Shown: one piece after another, positions 1 to 5,977 of the stretch
Position numbering within the stretch: the stretch's first letter is position 1
How the letters are laid out: the number at the start of each line of letters is the position of its first letter
Made by a program: the position numbers and the translations under genes
The notes under the pieces: model-generated
Told to the model about the DNA's origin: nothing
Seen by the model: only the letters and a program-made list of their open reading frames with translations
Databases searched by the model: none
DNA from: an uncultured Bacteroidales bacterium
GTDB taxonomy: Bacteria; Bacteroidota; Bacteroidia; Bacteroidales; Paludibacteraceae
Reading direction: 5' to 3'
Length of the DNA: 8,787 nucleotides
Assembly (NCBI GenBank): GCA_903912795.1
Contig: CAIWIS010000130.1
Location: forward strand, 1-8,787

Positions 1-427
1 GTAATGCTGATGATAGTGAATTGCTTCCTGCTCTTGTTAAATCTTCTGCTTTAACATCTTGCACAGCGTAACCGAGTGCTTTTCTCTCTCGTTTCATTCC
101 CATTGCCGTTACAACAATCTCATCAATAACCTTAGAATCCGACTCCAAACGAACAACCATGTTGTTTGCTGCTGGAAGTTCTAATGTTTTCATACCCACG
201 TATGAGAACCATAAAATAGATGGACCACTTGGCAATGTAATTGTGAAACCGCCATTTACATCGGTAATTGTACCGGTAGATGTACCCTTTACCATTACTG
301 ATGCTCCAATAACAGGTTGCCCATCTTCGGCCGATAGCACTTTTCCGCTAACGGATTTCGACTGAGCATTAACCAAACCCACGCCTATCAGAAAAAGACA
401 GGCCCATAAGAACGTTAGTTTTCTCAT
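1..427 (-). CDS. SusC/RagA-family TonB-linked outer membrane receptor, N-terminal part (runs off the left edge)
   Basis: The gene is open from an ATG at 427 down to the window edge, giving 142 residues. Residues 1-21 form a signal peptide ending LVNA before Q22. Residues about 26-95 are a CarboxypepD_reg-like beta-sandwich (SGKV..DGQPVIGASVMVKGTSTGT..D..G.FTI). Residues 105-123 carry the SusC-family signature around the TonB box and plug start (VVTAMGMKRERKALGYAVQ). By family knowledge, these 22-stranded receptors pair with a SusD-like lipoprotein and import glycans or peptides across the outer membrane with TonB energy; the family is usually about 1000 residues long, so most of this gene and any susD partner lie outside the window. 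The substrate cannot be read from this fragment. A good Bacteroidota promoter lies about 70 bp upstream of the start. The gene points away from the glycosidase cluster at the right, so the two are separate units. Confidence 0.95.
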   Translation of the reverse strand, partial: MRKLTFLWACLFLIGVGLVNAQSKSVSGKVLSAEDGQPVIGASVMVKGTSTGTITDVNGGFTITLPSGPSILWFSYVGMKTLELPAANNMVVRLESDSKVIDEIVVTAMGMKRERKALGYAVQDVKAEDLTRAGSNSLSSAL

Positions 428-495
428 AAATTTAACATTTTTGTTTATAAATCATTTAATTAAGCTTATTAACTGAATTTCACAGTATCATTTTG

Positions 496-526
496 CAAAT
501 ATATAGTATTAATTTTAATAAAACAA
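496..526 (-). promoter_or_regulatory. Bacteroidota-type promoter for the SusC-like gene
   Basis: On the minus strand, TTG at 526-524 is followed after 20 nt by TATATTTG at 503-496. This matches the Bacteroidota housekeeping consensus (-33 TTG, then TAnnTTTG at -7). Transcription would start near 490, leaving an untranslated leader of about 60 nt before the ATG at 427. Seen directly as a motif; activity is inferred. Confidence 0.65.
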
Positions 527-669
527 GTGTATTTGATGCCAAATAGTGAAAATATACAATATGCATGCTGAAAATTAGCTCTAAATGCCTCGTATTGTCA
601 ATTTATTGAATGAATTTAACATTATATTAGTAGATTTTGTTTAGTTTTAATTATGTTGTAAGTGAAAGT

Positions 670-720
670 ATATCAATAATATAAATGAGAATTGCTTATA
701 TTTATGTGTTATATTGATAT
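670..720. repeat. AT-rich inverted repeat in the divergent intergenic region
   Basis: ATATCAATA at 670-678 is the reverse complement of TATTGATAT at 712-720 (9 bp). A second nested arm, ATAAAT at 681-686 with ATTTAT at 700-705, lies inside, so the transcript could fold into a two-part hairpin. All paired bases except one per arm of the outer stem are A or T, and such matches occur by chance in AT-rich DNA. Confidence 0.3.
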
Positions 721-878
721 TTATATGTGCTTTATATAATCAAATTGAAACTAGAAATTGGGAAATGGTATTAATTTGTGTAATTATAAGACATATATTT
801 GATAGAAATATGTTTTTTAATTGCTAAATAAACGATTTTTGTTTATCTGTATATAAATTCCAGTCATTTTTTTTGAAG

Positions 879-903
879 TTTACATTTAATACACTTATGT
901 AAA
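879..903. repeat. 7-bp inverted repeat upstream of the small RHH-like gene, possible operator
   Basis: TTTACAT at 879-885 and ATGTAAA at 897-903 are perfect inverted copies separated by 11 bp, so the half-site centres lie 18 bp apart, about 60 bp upstream of the -7 element at 960-967. The layout would suit a dimeric DNA-binding protein, possibly the adjacent ribbon-helix-helix-like product. That link is inference, and chance is a real alternative. Confidence 0.25.
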
Positions 904-959
904 TTGCAGATTTTGGTCAGAATAACAAATCAATATTCGTTAAGTTGAACAGATTATAT

Positions 960-967
960 TACTTTTG
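960..967 (+). promoter_or_regulatory. Candidate -7 element for the small RHH-like gene
   Basis: TACTTTTG fits the Bacteroidota -7 consensus TAnnTTTG exactly. No TTG sits at the usual 19-23 bp upstream; the nearest, at 945-947, is only 12 bp away. The -33 half is therefore weak or replaced by an activator. Transcription would begin near 974, leaving a leader of only about 12 nt before the ATG at 987. Confidence 0.4.
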
Positions 968-986
968 CATTTTAAAATGAAGTATT

Positions 987-1196
987 ATGGCAAAAAAAGC
1001 ACTTCCACCTACTAAAAAACGTATCACTGTTCGCACACATCGACAGGCGTTTACGCTTAACGATGAGGAGAATAAAGCACTCAACCGTTATATTGCCAAA
1101 TTTAAAGTTAAGAATAAGTCGAAATTTATTCGCGAAACACTTATGATTACAATTATTCGTAAGTTGGAAGAAGACCACCCTAGATTGTTCGATTAA
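987..1196 (+). CDS. Small basic ribbon-helix-helix-like protein (69 aa)
   Basis: A 69-residue protein with a basic N-terminus (MAKKALPPTKKRITVRTHR), a short predicted strand (about 19-24, RQAFTL), a first helix (about 25-39, NDEENKALNRYIAKF) and a second helix entered through NKSKFIRETL (about 43-60). This strand-helix-helix order with an NKS(K/R)FIRE turn is typical of MetJ/Arc/CopG-type ribbon-helix-helix DNA-binding folds, which act as dimers and place the strand in the DNA major groove. The family call rests on pattern only. I recall similar short proteins in other Bacteroidota, but with no assigned function. The ATG at 987 is preferred over one at 977, which is in another frame and stops after 12 codons. 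It is divergent from the SusC-like gene and 157 bp upstream of the DUF3078 gene. It could be an autoregulator, a regulator of a neighbour, or an orphan of a mobile or plasmid-type module. Confidence 0.8.
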   Translation: MAKKALPPTKKRITVRTHRQAFTLNDEENKALNRYIAKFKVKNKSKFIRETLMITIIRKLEEDHPRLFD

Positions 1197-1353
1197 GGAA
1201 TAATAGCCCCACAACCCCTCTCAACTTCGTTGGTACATATTACATGGTGTTAAAAATGGCACGGAATTTGGTGATGTTGAAATCGCTTTTGTAACAATAG
1301 CAGTTTGTAATTGTTGCTCACAAGGGCTTGGTGAAAATTTAAAGTATATAAAA

Positions 1354-2808
1354 ATGGTTCGATTTGTTTTGTGTAGCTTTTTTTGTGTTTTTGCAGGTTT
1401 TAGTTTTGCTTACAATACGCAAAATAACGATACTGTATATAATGGTCATATTATTGACTTGGATGCAGCTCTTGATAGCTTAATAACTAAGCCCGCTTCA
1501 GTGCAAGCCACTATAGAGGAAAAAGCAAAAATGGATTCGATTATTGTAGAGGAACCTGTTCGTATAATTGATGCTCGTACTTTGCGCGAAGAAATTGACA
1601 TGATTATTCGTAATGTTCCCTTGATTAAAATTGACACATTATTATCTGAGAATAATTTTTTGTTTTTGCCATTAGTTCTTCGCAAGCAACCTTTTCCGTT
1701 CGATTATAAGAAAAATCTATTAAAATATAATATTTTTATTGGTCGTCAGCCTGTTACATTGATAAGGTACAAAATGCGTGTGCCCGAAATTGAAAATGAT
1801 GCTGATTATCTTCAGAGTTTGCGTTTTAATGCATTGCAATATATCGTAATTACGAATCCTCAACTCGTGGCTTATCGGGAATCTGAGTTGCCAAGTATTG
1901 AGGATGTAAAAAGTGGAAAAATTGACATTAATTATTACGAAAAATCAAAAATTATTGATGATACAAAAATGAGCGTACAAGCACAGCGTAAATTAATTGT
2001 AGAAAAAGCTTCTTTAAGCCCATGGACCCGCAGAGCAAATGCATACTTACAGTTTTCGCAGAATTACGTTTCGAAAAATTGGCATCAAGGTGGAAGTGAC
2101 AATGTAGCTATTTTAGGCACTTTGAGTGGTAAACTGAATTATGATAACAAAAAAAGCATTCAATGGGAAAATTCAGCCGAATGGCGTGCAGGATTTAACT
2201 CTGTTGAAGGCGATACTACTCGTTTTTTGAATACCAACGATGATATTTTCAGAATCAATAGCAAATTAGGCATTAAAGCAGGTGGAGCGTTTTTCTATTC
2301 GGGTTCGTTCGATTTTTCGTTGCCCGTTTTTGATACTTACAGAGGCATTAATTCCAATACATTGAAAGCTTCGTTTATGACTCCTGTGCGTTTAAATATT
2401 GGTGCTGGTTTAGACTATAAATACAAAAAACTGATATCGGTCATGGTTTCGCCATTTTCATACAAATATATTTACCTGAATAATCCAAAAGTAGATCCCA
2501 AACTTTTTGGTATTAAAACAGGCGAAAATGTGTTAAGCGAGGTGGGTAGTTCGCTCAAAATTCAAGGTCAGTATGCTCCCACTAAAGAAATTACCTTGGA
2601 TTCACGATTAAACTTTTACACCAATTATACCAAAGTAGAAATTGACTGGGAAATAATTGGAAATTTTCAGGTGAACCGTTTCTTGTCAACCCGTATAATT
2701 CTGAATCCTCGCTACGACAATACCGTAATACTAGCTGCTGGCGATAAGGCTAAATTGCAGTTTAAAGAACTCCTGACATTTGGTTTTTCGTATAAATTAT
2801 TGGATTAA
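1354..2808 (+). CDS. DUF3078 family outer-membrane-type beta-barrel protein (484 aa)
   Basis: Residues 1-19 are a signal peptide ending FSFA. Residues about 20-220 are a soluble-looking, mixed-charge N-terminal region that I do not recognise. Residues about 228-484 match the Bacteroidota DUF3078 domain: FSQNYVSKNWHQGG at 234-247 with the characteristic W..GG, then alternating polar/hydrophobic strands (WENSAEWRAGF, DDIFRINSKLGI, YSGSFDFSLPVF), a later LNPRYDN, and the terminal segment FKELLTFGFSYKLLD. The strand pattern and aromatic-rich end suggest an outer-membrane beta-barrel; no enzymatic function is known for the family. No T9SS or lipoprotein signal is present. The start at 1354 places the signal peptide at the N-terminus. 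No strong promoter was seen in the 157 bp upstream, so read-through from the small RHH-like gene is possible. Its stop codon overlaps that of the convergent HD gene. Confidence 0.88.
   Translation: MVRFVLCSFFCVFAGFSFAYNTQNNDTVYNGHIIDLDAALDSLITKPASVQATIEEKAKMDSIIVEEPVRIIDARTLREEIDMIIRNVPLIKIDTLLSENNFLFLPLVLRKQPFPFDYKKNLLKYNIFIGRQPVTLIRYKMRVPEIENDADYLQSLRFNALQYIVITNPQLVAYRESELPSIEDVKSGKIDINYYEKSKIIDDTKMSVQAQRKLIVEKASLSPWTRRANAYLQFSQNYVSKNWHQGGSDNVAILGTLSGKLNYDNKKSIQWENSAEWRAGFNSVEGDTTRFLNTNDDIFRINSKLGIKAGGAFFYSGSFDFSLPVFDTYRGINSNTLKASFMTPVRLNIGAGLDYKYKKLISVMVSPFSYKYIYLNNPKVDPKLFGIKTGENVLSEVGSSLKIQGQYAPTKEITLDSRLNFYTNYTKVEIDWEIIGNFQVNRFLSTRIILNPRYDNTVILAAGDKAKLQFKELLTFGFSYKLLD
2805..2808. other. 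Overlapping convergent stop codons (TTAA)
   Basis: The plus-strand DUF3078 gene ends with TAA at 2806-2808 and the minus-strand HD gene ends with TAA at 2807-2805. The palindrome TTAA serves both. There is no room for a terminator between them, so each transcript must run into the other gene in antisense. Confidence 0.9.
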
Positions 2809-3347
2809 CAACAAAAACGTGCATTCCAAGTATCAAACATAGCTACTTGATAGGTGCCAAATTTAGCCAACCCCTTTCGTATTTGATCAAGACTATGTGG
2901 CTCAGCAAGTTTTGTTTTTGAAAAAAACTTATCGGCATAACATATTACCTGTTCTTCGAGCGATTGAGGGAAATAATCTTGTGCAGGAATATTGAGTTTG
3001 TTTTTGAGTATAGTATCTTTTGTTAATCCGGTGCCTGTATGTCGTTCACACACCAAAGCATGTTGAGGCAAACCTTCGGCACGCAAAATCTCTGCACCCA
3101 AATATCCATGTTCAATGTATTGATGTGTACCTCGGCAATGAATGCGAGGTGCGTCGCACATAAAAATACCAATATCGTGAAGCATGGATGCTTCGAACAA
3201 AAATTGCTTATCAAGTTTTAAGTCAGGATGCTTATCGGCAATTTGAAGTGCCTTTTCGCACACTTGTTCGCTATGTATTTTTAAGATAAAGTAAATGTCA
3301 GTATCTTTTGGGTAGTATTTTTCGATTATTTTGTAGGGGTCAAGCAT
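2805..3347 (-). CDS. HD-domain phosphohydrolase (180 aa)
   Basis: This is a soluble cytoplasmic protein with the full HD metal-binding set: H25 in the first helix, H57-D58 in ASMLHDIGIF, H80 in EHGYLGAEIL, H103 in CERHTG, and D139 in CYADKF. HD proteins of this size hydrolyse phosphomonoester or phosphodiester bonds in nucleotides and related compounds; the substrate here is not known. The layout is close to the HDIG-type single-domain proteins common in Bacteroidota. I chose the ATG at 3347: the frame extends to a TTG at 3383, but those 12 extra residues (LISIKTNFSTK) look like leader sequence and precede a natural start MLDPYKIIEKYYP. It follows the phosphodiester glycosidase gene by 81 bp in the same direction, so it may be co-transcribed, although it is probably a housekeeping gene. 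Convergent with the DUF3078 gene, sharing a TTAA at the stops. Confidence 0.88.
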   Translation of the reverse strand: MLDPYKIIEKYYPKDTDIYFILKIHSEQVCEKALQIADKHPDLKLDKQFLFEASMLHDIGIFMCDAPRIHCRGTHQYIEHGYLGAEILRAEGLPQHALVCERHTGTGLTKDTILKNKLNIPAQDYFPQSLEEQVICYADKFFSKTKLAEPHSLDQIRKGLAKFGTYQVAMFDTWNARFCC

Positions 3348-3428
3348 TTTTGTTGAAAAATTCGTTTTTATGCTTATTAACAAATAATGCTTTAAATTGT
3401 TTAGTAATTGAAGTAGGTGCCCTTACAG

Positions 3429-5891
3429 CTAATGGGAGGGATAAGAGTTAGGGGCAGTAATCAAAACCGTTGATGAAAATTGTTGTTTGTCATAATATGC
3501 GTGTACAATATAAATGCCCGATTTTAAATTGTTTACGGATACTTTATATTCGTTTTGTGCCTGATTTTTTAAATTAGTGGTATAAACCATTCTGCCATTG
3601 GTTTCAAAAAAACTTAATTTCAAATCTCCTGATATATTTTCATTTAGTCTGATAGTGAGTTGTTTATTATTTGTCGGATTTGGAAAAATCGACATTCCTT
3701 TCGATTGCATTTGTGCTAAACCCGAAACGGTGTAATTTTTATAACATAGCGTGATCTCTTTCAATGCCAAACTATATGCCTGACCTGTAGTTAGTGCATT
3801 TAAGTAAAAGTTGAGGTAATTCAGTTTTATGGGATAAATTGAAATATCATTCGTGCTGAACATTGATGCGATTGGAATCGCAATCTCAACATCTTTGTTT
3901 TGTGGAATAACTGTAAATTCCTTTGTAACATCACTCGTGGAATTGGCAGTTCTAAGCGAAATCAATAATTTTGAAACAGAAATATTGCCAGCATTTACGG
4001 TAATTTTAAATGTGTCGGGCAAACTGTAGAAATTTAAAGATTTGGTAAGTTTAATGTAGGGGGCACGCGTAGTATTAAATACAAAATTCACAGCAGAACC
4101 TGTGCTCCAGTTTAAAGGCAGGTTTTGGGTGCTTAATACAGCATTTAATGCAGTTGAAGCATCCAAATTCCAACCTGTCGACCTAAAATCGTCGGCAGTG
4201 TATGTTCCGCTTTCAGGAATTTCGACCTTTACATTGAGTGAGTCTTTAAAACTACCCAAGGAACCATAAATTTTTGTTTGTCCATTTTTTAAGCCTTTTA
4301 ATATGCCATTTTCAATAGAACATATTGAAGTCTCTTTAGTTGTCCATGTCAACGCAGCAGGTAAAACATCCATGGTATTATTGCCAATAATACTCTGAAT
4401 TTGAACGGGATATTCGCGTTTGCTATCAATAAGCACCGAATCAAGTTTAAATGCTACCTGTGCCGAATTGATTAATTCCACCCGAAATTGAGTTTCGATA
4501 TTCCCAAAACGTGCTTTTACAATTCCACCTTGCAAACCACTTGCCACAAATCGTCCATCGGCAGCTATTTCGCCCACTTGTGCATCGCAACTCATAATTA
4601 CTCCTTGTAAATCTTTGTTTATTAATGCTCCGTATTGATTATAGGCTAAGAATTTGGGCATAAACACTCCAAATTTTGGTAGTTTAATTGTTGTATTGTA
4701 AGCTCTTATTTCGGAAACTGTATTGTCGGTTGGTGCCGACGAAACTGCAAAAATCCCATTCGCCACTGCACGTTCGGTACCATCGCTCGTTGCATTCATT
4801 GGACCGAATTCTTTAACGTACATGCAACTCGAACCGCCGCCGTCCATATTAAAAGCGGTGTAAGCTCCAGCACTTTGCATAAGTTGGGCCAACTGTTTGG
4901 TAGTTACACCTGCCGAAAGTCCACGACCATCAACTACACAGAAAATGACTGATTTTTTGTTTTGTGAATAACCCACACCAGTACGTGGGTGCAACTCATT
5001 CCAAATATCCGATTGCTCCACCATGCCATTTTTAAGCATGGGAGCACGACTTTCGCCACCCACAATATTGCTGAACGAGGCTGCAACACCATCGAGCAAC
5101 ATATTGAATTCGAGATTAAGCTCGTCGTTTAACGCTAAGGTATTGAGCAATGTTTGCGCTGTTCCATGTCCCGAAAGTACAGCATGTCCGACGGGAATAG
5201 CCATATTTCCTTTGTTTACGTCAATTTTAACGACTTTGGCTTTCAGAGTTTTGTTAACACCCCAATTTTCACCATCAACTAATTGAAGTAAGACTTCTGT
5301 TCCAAAAGCATTTGCACGTGTTCCTTTTCCATTGTGCTGATTAAAAAGCACAAGTTGATTCGCATCGCGCAAATGATTTACACGATTAACAGTCCAAGTT
5401 TCGGCACCTTTTTTTACCTTTACATTGTAGGTCAGTACACCTATTCCTGTTGTTTTTTGTTCGTCGAAAGTAATTGATTTCCAGCTTCCTGCCGGAGGTG
5501 TAGCAATTTGTCCGTCAATCATAGTGCAGCCAATTGGCAGGCCTATGTATCCAGCAGTATTGTAAAAATCGCCATTGGTTCCGGCAAAATACATAGCGCC
5601 ATCTTTGGTTTTGCGCTTAGCCATAGCCGAAGGTTGCTCGCCGGTATAAATGGAGTCACGACCAAGCACTGTTTTGAAACTCAAATAAGGATTATTCAAA
5701 TCAGCTTTGAGAAAATATACATCCAGTCTTTTTGCAGCTTGCAATCGCAATGAAGTGTACTGCGTGCCCGGACCAACTTTGTAATTAGCCAAGGTATCAA
5801 CAGCATAGCTTATGCCATCGATAGTGAGATTTTGAGCTTTCAGATCAAAAAAACACCAACAAATCAGAAATATTAATGTAATTCTCTGCAT
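3429..5891 (-). CDS. Secreted NAGPA-type phosphodiester glycosidase with Ig-like domain and T9SS sorting domain (820 aa)
   Basis: Signal peptide at 1-19 (MQRITLIFLICWCFFDLKA). Residues about 60-385 form the phosphodiester glycosidase (NAGPA/DUF2233) domain with its motifs in order: NGDFY at 106-110, GGESRAPML at 278-286, HPRTGVGY at 301-308, VVDGRG at 319-324, MDGGGSS at 349-355, and ERAVANG at 373-379. Family members remove sugars linked through phosphodiesters; the human relative uncovers mannose-6-phosphate by releasing GlcNAc. A bacterial Ig-like (Big_2-type) region follows at about 485-575 (GILKGLKNGQTKIYG), then a beta-rich region at about 575-730 that may bind carbohydrate. Residues 734-820 are a type A T9SS sorting domain (SIFPNPTNNK...LKSGIYIVH), so the protein is exported through the outer membrane and probably anchored at the surface. 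The frame extends upstream to a GTG at 5921, but the ATG at 5891 starts a good signal peptide and the extension lies in the palindromic repeat. A short tail, APNSYPSH, follows the usual end of the sorting domain. The substrate is unknown. Confidence 0.92.
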   Translation of the reverse strand: MQRITLIFLICWCFFDLKAQNLTIDGISYAVDTLANYKVGPGTQYTSLRLQAAKRLDVYFLKADLNNPYLSFKTVLGRDSIYTGEQPSAMAKRKTKDGAMYFAGTNGDFYNTAGYIGLPIGCTMIDGQIATPPAGSWKSITFDEQKTTGIGVLTYNVKVKKGAETWTVNRVNHLRDANQLVLFNQHNGKGTRANAFGTEVLLQLVDGENWGVNKTLKAKVVKIDVNKGNMAIPVGHAVLSGHGTAQTLLNTLALNDELNLEFNMLLDGVAASFSNIVGGESRAPMLKNGMVEQSDIWNELHPRTGVGYSQNKKSVIFCVVDGRGLSAGVTTKQLAQLMQSAGAYTAFNMDGGGSSCMYVKEFGPMNATSDGTERAVANGIFAVSSAPTDNTVSEIRAYNTTIKLPKFGVFMPKFLAYNQYGALINKDLQGVIMSCDAQVGEIAADGRFVASGLQGGIVKARFGNIETQFRVELINSAQVAFKLDSVLIDSKREYPVQIQSIIGNNTMDVLPAALTWTTKETSICSIENGILKGLKNGQTKIYGSLGSFKDSLNVKVEIPESGTYTADDFRSTGWNLDASTALNAVLSTQNLPLNWSTGSAVNFVFNTTRAPYIKLTKSLNFYSLPDTFKITVNAGNISVSKLLISLRTANSTSDVTKEFTVIPQNKDVEIAIPIASMFSTNDISIYPIKLNYLNFYLNALTTGQAYSLALKEITLCYKNYTVSGLAQMQSKGMSIFPNPTNNKQLTIRLNENISGDLKLSFFETNGRMVYTTNLKNQAQNEYKVSVNNLKSGIYIVHAYYDKQQFSSTVLITAPNSYPSH

Positions 5892-5894
5892 AAG

Positions 5895-5906
5895 AATAAT
5901 ATTATT
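5895..5906. repeat. Perfect 12-bp AT palindrome just upstream of the phosphodiester glycosidase start
   Basis: AATAATATTATT is its own reverse complement and ends 3 nt before the ATG at 5891, so it covers the ribosome-binding region on the minus-strand message. It consists only of A and T and may be chance, but it sits directly next to the larger palindrome at 5911-5962. Confidence 0.4.
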
Positions 5907-5910
5907 AAAA

Positions 5911-5962
5911 CACAAAGACACGAAGACACAAAAGAAAAACTTTGTGACTTAGTGTCTTCGCG
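5911..5962. repeat. Imperfect palindrome of 8-nt CACAAAGA-like units
   Basis: The left arm 5911-5932 and right arm 5941-5962 pair at 18 of 22 positions around an 8-nt loop (5933-5940). Each arm is itself a degenerate tandem array of an 8-nt unit: CACAAAGA, CACGAAGA, CACAAAAG on the left, with TTTGTGAC, TTAGTGTC, TTCGCG on the right. I recall similar CACAAAG-type palindromes dispersed between genes of several environmental bacteria; this is recollection, not a search. It occupies most of the 86-bp gap between two minus-strand genes. In the minus-strand transcript it would form a long hairpin 15 nt after the stop codon of the 471-aa gene, followed by TTTT, so it could attenuate transcription or protect the mRNA 3' end. 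No clear target-site duplication flanks it. Confidence 0.75.
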
Positions 5963-5977
5963 TTGATTCTTAGATAA

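Larger units (their letters stand above)
428..986. other. Divergent AT-rich intergenic region (559 bp)
   Basis: No convincing coding sequence is present; the region is strongly AT-rich with frequent stops in all frames. It holds the minus-strand promoter of the SusC-like gene (496-526), a candidate -7 element for the small plus-strand gene (960-967), a further plus-strand TATATTTG at 794-801 whose nearest TTG (776-778) is only 15 bp upstream, and two inverted repeats (670-720 and 879-903). Its length exceeds what two divergent promoters need, so regulator binding sites or a small RNA are possible, but nothing else specific is visible. Confidence 0.7.

Noticed and set aside
159..365. Plus-strand open frame of 68 codons inside the SusC-like gene
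   Set aside because: The opposite strand encodes a clear signal peptide, CarboxypepD-like domain and SusC signature; this is a shadow.
972..1214. Minus-strand open frame of 80 codons opposite the RHH-like gene
   Set aside because: Its product has no recognisable pattern and it is a shadow of the better-supported plus-strand gene.
1291..1317. Possible hairpin (GTAACAAT with ATTGTTGC, one G-U pair) upstream of the DUF3078 gene
   Set aside because: The stem is short and AT-rich with an 11-nt loop and no T-run, so it is weak as a terminator or riboswitch and could be chance.
3348..3383. TTG start that would lengthen the HD-domain protein by 12 residues
   Set aside because: The ATG at 3347 begins the conserved-looking sequence; the extension is low in complexity and starts at a rare codon.
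3373..3388. Near-match ATTATTTG on the minus strand as a promoter for the HD gene
   Set aside because: It misses the TA of the TAnnTTTG consensus and has no TTG at the right spacing upstream.
5892..5921. GTG start that would lengthen the phosphodiester glycosidase by 10 residues
   Set aside because: It would bury the signal peptide start at the ATG 5891 and lies partly in the palindromic repeat.
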